Shown in pieces: positions 25,856-36,743 of a stretch of DNA of 64,000 nt. Position 1 is the stretch's first letter. The number at the start of each line of letters is the position of its first letter. The notes under the pieces are model-generated. The model was not told where the DNA came from. It made no database searches and was given only the letters and a program-made list of their open reading frames with translations. Both the position numbers and the translations under genes were made by a program. This DNA comes from CAVVEQ01 sp963828855 (GTDB taxonomy: Bacteria; Chloroflexota; Anaerolineae; Anaerolineales; Anaerolineaceae), in contig CAWHGB010000002.1 in NCBI GenBank assembly GCA_963828855.1, positions 992,001 through 1,056,000 of the forward strand. Reading direction: 5' to 3'.

Positions 25856-25929
25856 TGGGCCTTTCAGGGCTCGAACCTGAGACCTCGCCCTTATCAGAGG
25901 CGCGCTCTAACCAACTGAGCTAAAGGCCC
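25856..25929 (-). tRNA. tRNA-Ile (GAU)
   Basis: The cloverleaf reads GGGCCTTTAGCTCAGTTGG at its 5' end, anticodon loop CTGATAA (anticodon GAT) and T-arm AGGTTCGAGCCCT. CCA is not encoded. It is 15 bp from tRNA-Ala, the common Ile-Ala spacer arrangement. Confidence 0.96.
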
Positions 25930-25936
25930 GCATTCA

Positions 25937-25963
25937 CTTGACAACTCAATAGTGACAGGAAAC
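25937..25963 (-). repeat. 16S processing stem, 3' arm
   Basis: The inverted complement of 27628-27654 with two mismatches in 27 bases. It would pair across 16S rRNA to form the RNase III stalk. Confidence 0.8.
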
Positions 25964-26061
25964 TTTGATCTGGCTGACCCAGCTGCCCCGACACCGCGTC
26001 AGGGCAATTCGAACAAGGAGAGTAGAGCCGCTGCCCAAAGGCAGCTGCTCGGAGCTCCATA

Positions 26062-27567
<1,506 letters not shown>

Positions 27568-27627
27568 ATGAACACCTTTACAGGTGTATAGTACGGAAAT
27601 TAAATTGACTGGATCAATCAGGTTACT

Positions 27628-27654
27628 GTTTCCTATCACTATTCAGTTGTCAAG
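27628..27654 (-). repeat. 16S processing stem, 5' arm
   Basis: GTTTCCTATCACTATTCAGT followed by TGTCAAG on the plus strand; it pairs with 25937-25963. In RNA sense it contains CTTGACAACTGAATAG, a leader element common upstream of rRNA genes. Confidence 0.8.
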
Positions 27655-27678
27655 GTTCAGCTTGTTTCCGAGGGCAGG

Positions 27679-27706
27679 ATTTTACCACTTCCCGCAATCC
27701 TGTCAA
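27679..27706 (-). promoter_or_regulatory. rRNA promoter P3 (proximal)
   Basis: Minus strand TTGACA (27701-27706), 16-bp spacer, TAAAAT (27679-27684), about 110 bp upstream of mature 16S. Confidence 0.75.
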
Positions 27707-27871
27707 GACTTACTGACAAAATTAACCGATGGTAACCTCTCTTGCTGTCTTTCCGGTCAACATCGGCATGACGTTGCGGTGTCCTCGGGGCCGGTGCTTC
27801 AAGCCACCATCTTCAGTTGTTAGCGATCCGCTCCGTCTGGAGCAAGATCTTCTCTTCACAAACGGCTACTT

Positions 27872-27900
27872 ATTTTAGACGTTTCGATTCCGTTTGTCAA
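27872..27900 (-). promoter_or_regulatory. rRNA promoter P2
   Basis: Minus strand TTGACA (27895-27900), 17-bp spacer, TAAAAT (27872-27877). Confidence 0.8.
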
Positions 27901-27962
27901 GGGGGCATCTTTCATTTCCCCTTGGTTTGGTCCTTGTGTCCAGGCACAGGCAACAGGATGCG

Positions 27963-27990
27963 ATTATATCCGAGCGAAGAGGATTGTCAA
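27963..27990 (-). promoter_or_regulatory. rRNA promoter P1 (distal, consensus)
   Basis: Minus strand TTGACA (27985-27990), 16-bp spacer, TATAAT (27963-27968); both hexamers are perfect. The 495-bp leader 27568-28062 holds the three promoters and the 16S stem arm and no gene. Confidence 0.85.
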
Positions 27991-28062
27991 GGTTTCAACC
28001 AGTGAATCTCGCTCCTTCGTTATTATTATTATTTTCTTTTCTCAAGTAAAATTACCACATCG

Positions 28063-29102
28063 ATGGTAAATAAACCCGACAAAAAAGTGGCAATAATTAA
28101 TCCAATCGCAGTCGTGATCCCTGCCTACAAAGTCCAGGACCATATCGTTAGCGTATTGGAAGGAATCCCCGACTGGGTGAAATATATTGTAGTTGTAAAT
28201 GACGCTAGTCCGGATGGTACCGAGGCGGCACTTAATCGAATTAAAGATCACCCGTCTATACGTGATCCGCCACGAAATTAATCAGGGGGTTGGGGGTGCC
28301 ATGCTGAGCGGCTACACCAAAGCCTTTTCACTCGGCGCTGAGGTCGCTGTCAAGATGGATGGGGATGACCAAATGGATCCCGCCTATCTTCCTGCGTTGG
28401 TTTCTCCCATCCTCCAGGGGGAAGCGGATTACGTCAAAGGGAATCGTTTCATTCACACATCGGAATTGTTGCAAATGCCCTTTCTTCGCAAGGTTGGCAA
28501 CATTGGCTCTCACGTTTTTCATCAAAGTCGCTTCCGGTTACTGGGATATATTTGACCCGACCAACGGTTTTACCGCGCTAGAACGATCCGCTTATACATT
28601 GCTTCTCACAAAGATAAACTATCCAGGGATTATTTTTTCGAGTCGAACATGCTTCTTGAATTGAGGCGGATTCGAGCCGTTATCAAGGATATCCCGATTC
28701 CTTCTCGATATGGAAACGAAAAAAGTTCACTTTCAATCCAGAAAGTATTTTTCACGTTTCCATCTAGACTTCGTAAAGGGTTTCTTCAACCGAATTTACC
28801 GCGAATACTACTGGTATGATTTCAATGCAGGCTCGTTCCTTCTCTTTTTCGGTTTGATCTTATTTGTCTTTGGCTTTATATGGGGGCTTGTGAAGTGGAA
28901 TCAGTCGATCTCGACAGGAGTCCCCGCGACCACCGGCACAGTGCTTATTGCGGTATTGCCAATTATTGTTGCCATCCAATTCTTGACCCAGTTCCTTGTC
29001 CTGGATATCGACCAGATTCCCAGGAAACCTCTTTCCCGGCGAAAGAATAATTCCTCCACCAGGGAAATAACTCAAAAGGTCACTGCCAATTCAGTCAAGT
29101 AA
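28063..29102 (+). CDS. Family 2 glycosyltransferase with C-terminal membrane helices (four frameshifts)
   Basis: About 345 residues restored. It begins MVNKPDKKVAIINPIAVVIPAYKVQDHI; GT-A motifs are VVNDASPDGT (nucleotide) and VKMDGDDQMDP (DxD-type metal and sugar site), followed by IFDPTNGFTAL. Shifts are at ~28262, ~28530, ~28620 and ~28780. The C-terminus has two hydrophobic helices (FLLFFGLILFVFGFIWGLV; VLIAVLPIIVAIQFL), as in DPM1/ArnC-like polyprenyl-phosphate glycosyltransferases. It probably loads a sugar onto a polyprenyl carrier or builds a cell-wall glycan. It is convergent with a PMT-like membrane protein. The region is more AT-rich than its neighbours. Confidence 0.78.
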
Positions 29103-29396
29103 ATTATACCGATCCGCTCGTGGGAATCGTGTAATTCAATACGCGCAAGTTAAATGACCCCTGGTCTATCGATAAATAAATATCCGGTCAGCCTTCCCCA
29201 CCAAGACTTAATCCAAACGAATCCAGATTCTTTTATCTCTGATGGGTGATCAGAATATGAACCTTTCTCGAAGTCCTCCAAGGAATCCTAAGGGGAATAG
29301 TCTTCTGTAGACGTTCTCGCTCAAACAGTCCATACTCCAGCGTATAACTGGGTTTGAATAGAGAAATATGCTCTCCCCGTTGTTGGGATTAATTTA

Positions 29397-31206
29397 TTAA
29401 TAAATTTCAGGCTTTTTTATCGTGCTTTGATTTGAGTTGTAGACCTGTTGCACCAAGGTTTTAGTAAATATTGATTCGTCCACTGGTGCGATCTCGTTCA
29501 AATACCGTAACCCGGTCCCCATGACGGCGCGTATCTTACGATTGACCCAACTGGTCGGAGGTACGATATTCCAACCCCTGTATCCAGACCTTGCGATAAT
29601 TCATATTTTGATAGAACTGGTTTGGATTCATTGAAAAACAGGGTATTCAAGGCGATCCCGACAACCAGGATTCCGATATCAAAGTCATCACCAATCCGCC
29701 AAAAGGGTTTCTTGTTTGGCACCAAAATCGCTGCCAGTGGGACTCGCCGGGATCAACCCCAGGATGAAATATCTCCCCTGGTAGGGATCCCATCCCGGTC
29801 GCTGCAGGATCACAAGCAGCGCGTACACTAAACCGAAAACGAGGGAGAAAACAGCATAATCTCTGATGCGTTTTTCCTTGCTGAACAGGCTCAGCACCAT
29901 ACCAGCAGGGATGATGAGGAAACCCACCAGACCGATCCAGGAGGTATCCTCCGTTAAGGGTGGGATCGAATCGAATGAGAACGCCTCATTCTGCGTCATA
30001 ATCCTGGTGGCAAGTAAGCGCCCATCCTCCATTTTCAGGTTCAGTTTGGCGTCAATATCCTTGCCCAGGGAAGCCTCAAATCCGTTCAATTTCGAATGGA
30101 TATTCAGGGGCAGTCCATCAAAGCTGATCAGGCTGTAAATGTATCTCGGGAAATTGTGCAATAAGCTTTGCGCTGCCGTTTCCGAATCGGATCATCTTTG
30201 AAAGAATACGGCGACTACCCGCCCGAAGACCTTGCCGGTCTCCTGGATGTTCTGGATATTCTTGTTCACCGAAAAGAGCCCGATCATCGCGATGGTTACG
30301 ACGACAACGACCCATTTTCTGATTTTCAGCTCGGTACCCTTCGACCAAAAGAATCCCAAAGCCGATCAGCACCGGTAACGTAAAATAAGCCGTCTGTTTG
30401 GTCCCCATGGCAAGGGCAAGCGAAAGCATCGCCGAAAAGAGCAGCTTCGGTTCACCCACGTACCGATAGGTGAACAGAAAATAAATACCTGCCAGAATTA
30501 GGGCTGCCACTGTCAGGTCACCCTGGAAAGAATAAGTCTGCAGACAGCGCCACCGGAATCCCAGGCAGAGCAACGCGCAGAACATCGCCACCACCCGCCG
30601 GCTGCCTAGAAATATACCGATCTCGTAGGTGAGGATCAGGATGATCAGGTACGAGAACCATTGCACGAGGAAAAATAGTTTTTCCGACCCTCCGAACAGG
30701 AATAGCCAGGTTCCCTGGAAATGTGCGTTTACCGGGTAATACAATTGGAACTGCGTCGATGCAGGCCAACTTTCCAGCGATCCGTGCTGCAAGCCAGTAA
30801 TAGATTCGCAGAAATGGGTTGCCAGGCTATCCAGGTTATTTGGGCTGGTCATGATCCCCACAACGAAGAAACCACCCATGACCCCCGCGATACATGTAAA
30901 TAATACCCACGTGCCAGTCCCCCATTTCAACCTTTCAAAAGAGAATGACGGTCGTAACGACACCCCGCCGACCAATACTTCAAAACAGCCAGGATGACAC
31001 CGCAGAAAAGAATTTGTACCAAGAGAAATATTGGTTTATCACCCATTCGGTGCGCGATCGCCAGGGTTTCGAATACCAGCACGTTCACCGAATAGATCGT
31101 CAGATAGAAGACAATCAGGTATTTGCCAATAGTTAATTTCTTTAAATACCCACTTGTTGAGTAACAGGGCTGTATAAGCATAGATCAAAATCGAAAGTAC
31201 TAACAT
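29397..31206 (-). CDS. PMT/ArnT-like integral membrane glycosyltransferase (four or more frameshifts)
   Basis: Joined length about 600 residues. The start MLVLSILIYAYTALLL (ATG 31206) and the end STIKKPEIY (stop 29397) come from reading across frames; shifts lie at ~31150, ~30950, ~30310, ~30170, ~29730 and ~29570. Many hydrophobic helices are seen (WVLFTCIAGVMGGFFVVGI, FLVQWFSYLIILILTYEI, FLIIPAGMVLSLF). The first external loop has NNLDSLATHF, recalling the N-W-D-S-x-x-Y-H motif of PMT_2/GT39 enzymes that move a sugar from polyprenyl phosphate. About 10 helices are expected. Acceptor unknown. An O-antigen-type polymerase is an alternative. It is convergent with the GT2 gene; the 294-bp gap between them shows nothing clear. 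Confidence 0.55.
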
Positions 31207-31376
31207 CGCATTTCGGGGCTTTTTTGGATTTTACCACGCGGGTATTGGAAGTAACGTAATCACGAAATAGGTACGTAAATATCCTTCTGTAGCTAAAAGT
31301 GCTGTGAGAATATCAGGTTTTTCTCATTATTCCCTAAACTTGAAAGAATCCTATCCCATTATAATTTTCAGTATTG

Positions 31377-33196
31377 ATGAAAGCTCTGACTCGATCCATT
31401 CTCACAGGTTTTCTCGGGTTTATCCTGTTGATAGCCCTGGGGATCATCACCTATCAGCTCCTTTATGCTGGCCGGATATTTCCCGGTGTTTCCATCGAAG
31501 GGTTCAATATGGGTGGCTTGTATCCCTCCCAGGTTTCTAAAACCCTTGGCGAAAACATAACCTACCCACAGACTGGAAAAGTGACACTATCCTATGGAGA
31601 AAATTCCTGGCAGGTATCGCCCGCCCAGGTTGGACTCTTCCTCGACCTGGATCGGTCCGCGCAAAATGCCTTTTCTGTGGGGAGGCAGGGAAACTTGATC
31701 ACCCGTCTGGCCGAACAATTCGGCGCGGCTTATTATGGTCATCCTGCCTCGCTTTCGACAATCCTCGATCAAAGAATAGCATTCACTTACCTTAGCAACC
31801 TGGCGGAACAGATCGATGTGCCCGCGGCCGATGCAGGGGTCTCCATCCAGGGAACCGAAGTGATCGTCAACAGCGCGGTCACCGGCTTGCACCTGGACCG
31901 CGAAGCCACGCTGCAAGCGATCACCAGCCAATTGAATACCCTCAGTGATGTCCGCGTTCCCCTGGTAGTGAAAGATATCAAACCACTCGTGGTGGACGTG
32001 GGCTTCCAGGCAGATCAGGCTCGGGTACTATTGGCTGAACCCTTTACGCTCACCTTGCCAAGCGGCCAACCAGATCAGCAGCAATCCTACACAATCCAGC
32101 CAGCCGAATTGGCTGGGATGCTGGCGTTTGGGGTGGACCGCTCAAAGGGTGAACCAGCCTATTCTCTCTCCCTGGATCCTATGAAGCTGACCATTTACCT
32201 CTCCCAGCTCGTAGGGAAATTAAAACTTAACCCCGGTGAATACCCGCTTCACCTTCAACGATTCCACCCGGCAGCTGGAGGTCATCCAGCCAGCCGTGAT
32301 CGGCCGCGAGCTGGATCTGGCGAAAAGCATCCAGTCAATCCAGGAAAAGGTTGGTAACGGAGAACACTCCGCGGAGTTGGTTTTCAACTTCACCAAACCC
32401 GCGGTAACAGACGATATGACTGGCGGTCAGCTCGGCATCACCGAACTCATCGAGTCCCAAACCTCCTTTTTCCGGGGATCGTCCGCCTCAGCGTGTTCAA
32501 AACATCAAAACCGCAGCCAACCAGTTTCACGGGCTCTTGATCGCGCCAGGCCAAACTTTTTCCATGGCTTCCGAGCTGGGCAACATCAGCCTGGATAATG
32601 GGTACGCGGAAGCGTTGATCATCGTCGGGGATAAAACCATTAAAGGTGTTGGCGGGGGGGTATGCCAGGTTAGTTCCACCCTTTTCCGCACGGCTTTCTT
32701 TGCCGGCCTGCCCATCGTCGATAGACACCCGCATGCATACCGGGTCGGTTATTATGAACAGACCGCCGGTGGCCATAATCCTGCTCTGGCCGGGCTGGAT
32801 GCCACGGTATACGTCCCCCTGGTGGATTTCAAGTTCACCAACGACACGCCCAATTGGATCCTCATGGAAACCTACACCAGCCCCTCATATGGCACCCTCA
32901 CCTGGAAGTTCTATTCCACCAAGGACGGGCGCTCAGTCCAGTGGGCAACCACCGGTCCGCAGAACATCGTCCAACCCCCCGATGACTTGTACCGTGAGAA
33001 TCCGGATCTACCCCAGGGTGAGATCAATCAGGTGGAGTACCGGGCGGATGGCGCGGATGTCACCGTCAATAGGGAGGTCACGCGAAACGGCGGGGTCTAC
33101 TTCAAGGATTCCTTTTTTACCCATTACCAGCCCTGGCAGGCAGTCTTCGAATATGGACCAGGCACCGAGCTGCCCACACCTACCCCATCCCCCTGA
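31377..33196 (+). CDS. VanW-family protein with peptidoglycan-binding-like repeats (two frameshifts)
   Basis: About 606 residues restored. ATG 31377 (MKALTRSILTGFLGFILL) opens an N-terminal membrane anchor. Two extracytoplasmic PG_binding_4-type repeats follow (FPGVSIEGFNMGGLYPSQ; VDVGFQADQARVLL), then a VanW domain with GQTFSMASELGNIS, GGGVCQVSSTLF and HPHAYRVGYYEQ. Shifts are at ~32240 and ~32500. VanW proteins accompany vancomycin-resistance and envelope genes; their biochemical role is not established. The C-terminus is Pro/Thr-rich. The neighbours (LCP ligases) point to cell-wall function. Confidence 0.85.
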
Positions 33197-33250
33197 CCAA
33201 GGGTTAGAGCTCGTTATGGTAGAATTCAAACACTAATTAACGGAGGAGCA

Positions 33251-33472
33251 ATGGTTCATCCTGATCTTTTGGAAATACTACGCTGCCCGGCCTGCGTGCG
33301 TGAGACTGATGGTTTGCTGGAGTTCTATAAAGAATCCTGGCTGATCTGTAAAGATTGCGGCAGGAAATATCCTGTTGTCGAAGATATTCCTGTGATGCTT
33401 ATCGATGAAGGTGATAAATGGAAAGCGACACAGAAGGATTCTCTTCCCATTCCTCCTCCCAGACCTGATTAA
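33251..33472 (+). CDS. Trm112-like zinc-ribbon protein
   Basis: Uninterrupted, 73 residues, GGAGGAGC before the ATG. It contains LLEILRCPACVRE and WLICKDCGRKYPVVEDIPVML, i.e. a CPxC...CxxC zinc knuckle followed by the YPV-x-D-IP-x-ML segment of the Trm112/YcaR family. In eukaryotes and archaea Trm112 activates methyltransferases; bacterial members have no firmly known role. It sits between VanW-type and LCP genes, all on the plus strand. Confidence 0.88.
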   Translation: MVHPDLLEILRCPACVRETDGLLEFYKESWLICKDCGRKYPVVEDIPVMLIDEGDKWKATQKDSLPIPPPRPD

Positions 33473-33500
33473 ATAATTCGGGCATTCCACTCAATAATAA

Positions 33501-34899
33501 ATGACATCCCAAAATTCTAAAACCACCGGTTCAAACCGCACCCTTCCCTGGATTATCCTGGGAGGGTTCATTATTCTGGCAATCGCGCTTTCCACGGTTA
33601 CCTTCATCTTCGTCCGCCAACTGGTAAGTAGTTGGTCCATCTCCAGCCTTCCCGGGGAACCCGTACCTCTTGAAAACAACCAAACGCCTGGGGAGTCAAC
33701 ACCAACTGCTGGTCCATCACAGGAGAAACCCTCGGTAAAACCCTGGGACGGGAAGAGCAGGGTGAATATTCTCTTCCTGGGGCTTGATTTCCGTGACTGG
33801 CAAGCTGGGGATATTCCCCGCACCGACACGATGATCCTTTTCAGTTTCGATCCGGTTCAAGGGTTGGCCACCACTCTCACCATTCCACGAGACCTGTGGG
33901 TCAACATCCCGAATTTTGATTTCGGCAAGATCAATACTGCTTATTACCTCGGGGAAAGTTACCATATGCCTGGTGGTGGCCCGGCTGAAGCCATGCAAAC
34001 TGTCTCACAATTTCTCGGCGTCCCCGTGGATTATTTATGTTCAAGTGGATTTCAATACCTTTGTAAAAATGATCGACTTGATTGGTGGTGTAATAGTCAC
34101 ACCCGACCAGGATGTTAAAGTGGAGCGCATCGGCAACGCACAATTCCCAGCAATTCTTGAAAGCCGGGCAGCAGGTCACCCTTGGATGGCGCTCTGACCC
34201 TCTCCTATGCTCGAGAACGACATACATCAATGGATGATTTTGACCGCTCCCGCCGTCAGCAGGAAGTTATCATGGCCATCCGGGATAGACTGCTGCAATT
34301 CAATAATTTACCCAAATTACTTTCCCGCGCTCCTGCGCTCTATAATGAACTTTCGTCCGGTATCAAGACCAATCTCGACCTGCAGCAGATCATCCAATTG
34401 GGGTCAACCGTAGTGAATTTACCGAAAGAAAGACTTCAGCAATTTTCCATCAGCCCCGCGGAGGTTTCTGCAGGCACTTCACCGGATGGCTTGTCCATCC
34501 TTATCCCGATCCCGGATGATATCCGCACAATCCAACAAACGGTTTTTTCCACCTCTGGGTCGGCTTCACCATTAAGCGGGAATTTCTCGGGGGATGATGT
34601 CTTCCGCCAGGAGGGTGCCCGGATTAGCGTGAGTCAACGCTTCCGGAACTTCCGGCCGCGGCCAACAGGCCGCAGATGCCCTGGCTTCACAGGGGATGAC
34701 GATTGCAGCTGTTAATGAAAACGGTAATTATCAACAGCAATCCTCGCTATTTATCAATAATTCAAAACCGTATGCCATCCAAGCAATCGCGACACTTTTC
34801 AACATCGATAGTTCGCGAGTTCAGCTTGCGCTGGATCAATCCTCCCAATCCGACGTTACCTTGTTTATCGGTGCGGATTGGAGCGGAATAACCCCTTAA
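33501..34899 (+). CDS. LytR-CpsA-Psr ligase, copy 1 (three frameshifts)
   Basis: About 466 residues restored. An N-terminal membrane helix (WIILGGFIILAIALSTVTFIF), a Pro-rich spacer, then the LCP domain: ILFLGLDFRDWQAGD, PRTDTMILFSFDP, TIPRDLWVNIP, KINTAYYLGESYHMPGGG, FLGVPVDY and, in another frame, LTLSYARERH with DDFDRSRRQQEV. The C-terminal LytR_C domain is restored by a shift near 34636 (ISVVNASGTSG). Other shifts are near 34035 and 34175. LCP enzymes attach glycopolymers from a lipid carrier to peptidoglycan. It is closely similar in order and motifs to the next gene, so this is a tandem duplicate. Confidence 0.85.
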
Positions 34900-35055
34900 T
34901 AAGCCCTCTGCATAAAGCGGGAAACCGTTCATCCTCTAATATGGTTGGGTGAGAATTATTTCGTTTACCTAAGCTGGAATTATGTGGCTGGTATATTCCT
35001 TGCAACCCAAGCAGGGAAATCTATTTCTTATCCTCACCCACAGGTTTCCATAACA

Positions 35056-36468
35056 ATGTCGAGAACAACTTCAAATCAACAGAGAAAACACCGGCCAGAT
35101 GGCATTGCCATTGGGATCGTTATCGGATTTGTTCTGCTTGCCGGGGTTACTGCCACCATGGCGTTCATTATGATCCGCAACCTTTTAATGGGTTGGACGG
35201 TCAGCAGCCTGCCGGGTGCGCCGGTCGGAAATAATAGCCCGATTATCGACCCGGTCACCGGGGAATCGAATCCGGTGATGCAACCGATGGAGAACGTCCA
35301 ATCGAAACCCTGGGATGGAAAAGGTCGCGTCAATATCCTTTTCATGGGATTGGATCTCCGTGATTGGCAAGGTGGCGATGTCCCCCGCACCGACACAATG
35401 ATCCTTTTCACCATTGACCCCAATGCCCGTACAGCAGGGATGCTTTCCATCCCTCGCGATCTTTGGGTGGAAATTCCGGGAAATGGTTCCAACAAGATAA
35501 ATACCGCCTACCATTACGGGGAAGCTTATCATTTACCCGGTGGTGGACCAGCACTGGCAATGCAGACTGTTTCGAATTTTCTCGGTGTTCCGGTGAATGA
35601 ATATGTCCAGTTGGATTTCAATACATTCGTCAAGATTATCGATGAATTGGGTGGCGTAGTCGTAACTCCCAATGAAGATATGCAATTGGAAAGGATCGGC
35701 CAATCAGGGTATGAAGAATCCTTGAAAGCTGGGGTTCAGGTTCGCCTGGATGGCGCAATGGTGCTTTCATACGCCCGAGACCGTAGCACCAGTGGGGGTG
35801 ATTTCGACCGCGCTCAGCGCCAGCAGGAAGTGATCATGTCCATTCGCGATAGGCTCCTTCGGTTCGATATGATGCCGCAATTGATCATGAAAGCCCCGGC
35901 ACTTTATCAGAATCTCTCCTCAGGGATCCATACAGGTTTGAGTCTCCCACAACTCATTCAACTTTCCCAAATCGCGATTCAGATCCGGCCGGAAAACATT
36001 ACCCGCGCTGCAATAGGGTCAGAACAGATCACCAATAGCTGGTCGTGGGATGGGCAGGATATCCTTCTTCCCATTCCGGATGAGATCCGCGTGATCCGTG
36101 ATCAGGTATTCACCACCGCAGGTTCCCCCTCCCCTCTCGCCCAGGCAACTGACCCGGCAGGCAGCATGACCACTGAACAAGCCAAGGTGGTTGTTCAGAA
36201 CGGCACCGGGGTGGAAGGCTTGGCAGGCAAGACTGCTGAATATCTCAAATCTCAGGGCGTGAACGTCATCCAGGAAGGCAATGCCGGTCAGGGATACGAT
36301 CAATCAGCGATCTATCTCTATAACTCCAAACCATCCACCCTCCAGTTCCTTTCCGGTCTCTTCGGGGTGGATAGCAACCGGGTCTGGAACAGCTACGATC
36401 CCAATTCGCAGGCGGATATCGTTATCATTGTCGGGAACGACTGGGCTTCCAGCAATCCGATGCAATAA
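35056..36468 (+). CDS. LytR-CpsA-Psr ligase, copy 2
   Basis: Uninterrupted, 470 residues from ATG 35056 (MSRTTSNQQRKHRPDG); an earlier in-frame codon adds only unconserved sequence. N-terminal membrane helix (IAIGIVIGFVLLAGV), LCP domain with FMGLDLRDWQGGD, PRTDTMILF, SIPRDLWVEIPG, KINTAYHYGEAYHLPGGG, LDGAMVLSYARDR and FDRAQRQQEVI, where the Asp/Arg residues that hold the polyprenyl pyrophosphate are intact. A C-terminal LytR_C domain (VVVQNGTGVEGLAGKTAEYL) follows. It transfers a wall glycopolymer to peptidoglycan on the outside of the membrane. Followed by a strong terminator. Confidence 0.93.
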   Translation: MSRTTSNQQRKHRPDGIAIGIVIGFVLLAGVTATMAFIMIRNLLMGWTVSSLPGAPVGNNSPIIDPVTGESNPVMQPMENVQSKPWDGKGRVNILFMGLDLRDWQGGDVPRTDTMILFTIDPNARTAGMLSIPRDLWVEIPGNGSNKINTAYHYGEAYHLPGGGPALAMQTVSNFLGVPVNEYVQLDFNTFVKIIDELGGVVVTPNEDMQLERIGQSGYEESLKAGVQVRLDGAMVLSYARDRSTSGGDFDRAQRQQEVIMSIRDRLLRFDMMPQLIMKAPALYQNLSSGIHTGLSLPQLIQLSQIAIQIRPENITRAAIGSEQITNSWSWDGQDILLPIPDEIRVIRDQVFTTAGSPSPLAQATDPAGSMTTEQAKVVVQNGTGVEGLAGKTAEYLKSQGVNVIQEGNAGQGYDQSAIYLYNSKPSTLQFLSGLFGVDSNRVWNSYDPNSQADIVIIVGNDWASSNPMQ

Positions 36469-36492
36469 CGGAACGAGTTCGGATATCAAGTA

Positions 36493-36522
36493 CCGCCAGC
36501 TCATAACGCTGGCGGTTTTTTT
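36493..36522 (+). terminator. Rho-independent terminator after LCP copy 2
   Basis: CCGCCAGC, loop TCATAAC, GCTGGCGG, then seven T. It closes the envelope gene block. Confidence 0.93.
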
Positions 36523-36540
36523 ACGTTGAAGATTGATGTA

Positions 36541-36568
36541 TTGACTTTTCATTTTTTCATCCTATAAT
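36541..36568 (+). promoter_or_regulatory. Promoter of the ABC importer operon
   Basis: TTGACT (36541-36546), 16-bp spacer, TATAAT (36563-36568). The untranslated leader would be about 170 nt and contains a second ribosome-site-like AAAGGAGGTGG at ~36664 with no obvious start after it. Confidence 0.75.
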
Positions 36569-36743
36569 GATTAGATAAATCTGTCGGAAATTATGTATAT
36601 TGTTTACCGTACCGTACCCCTTCATCACACTTCCAATTTATCATCTGATTCCTTTCTGCTTTGAAAGGAGGTGGTTTCAAGCATCAACGCCGAATGCTAT
36701 CTTAAGCGCAAGTCGTTCATTAAAATCAAAAGAGGAGAAAGAA

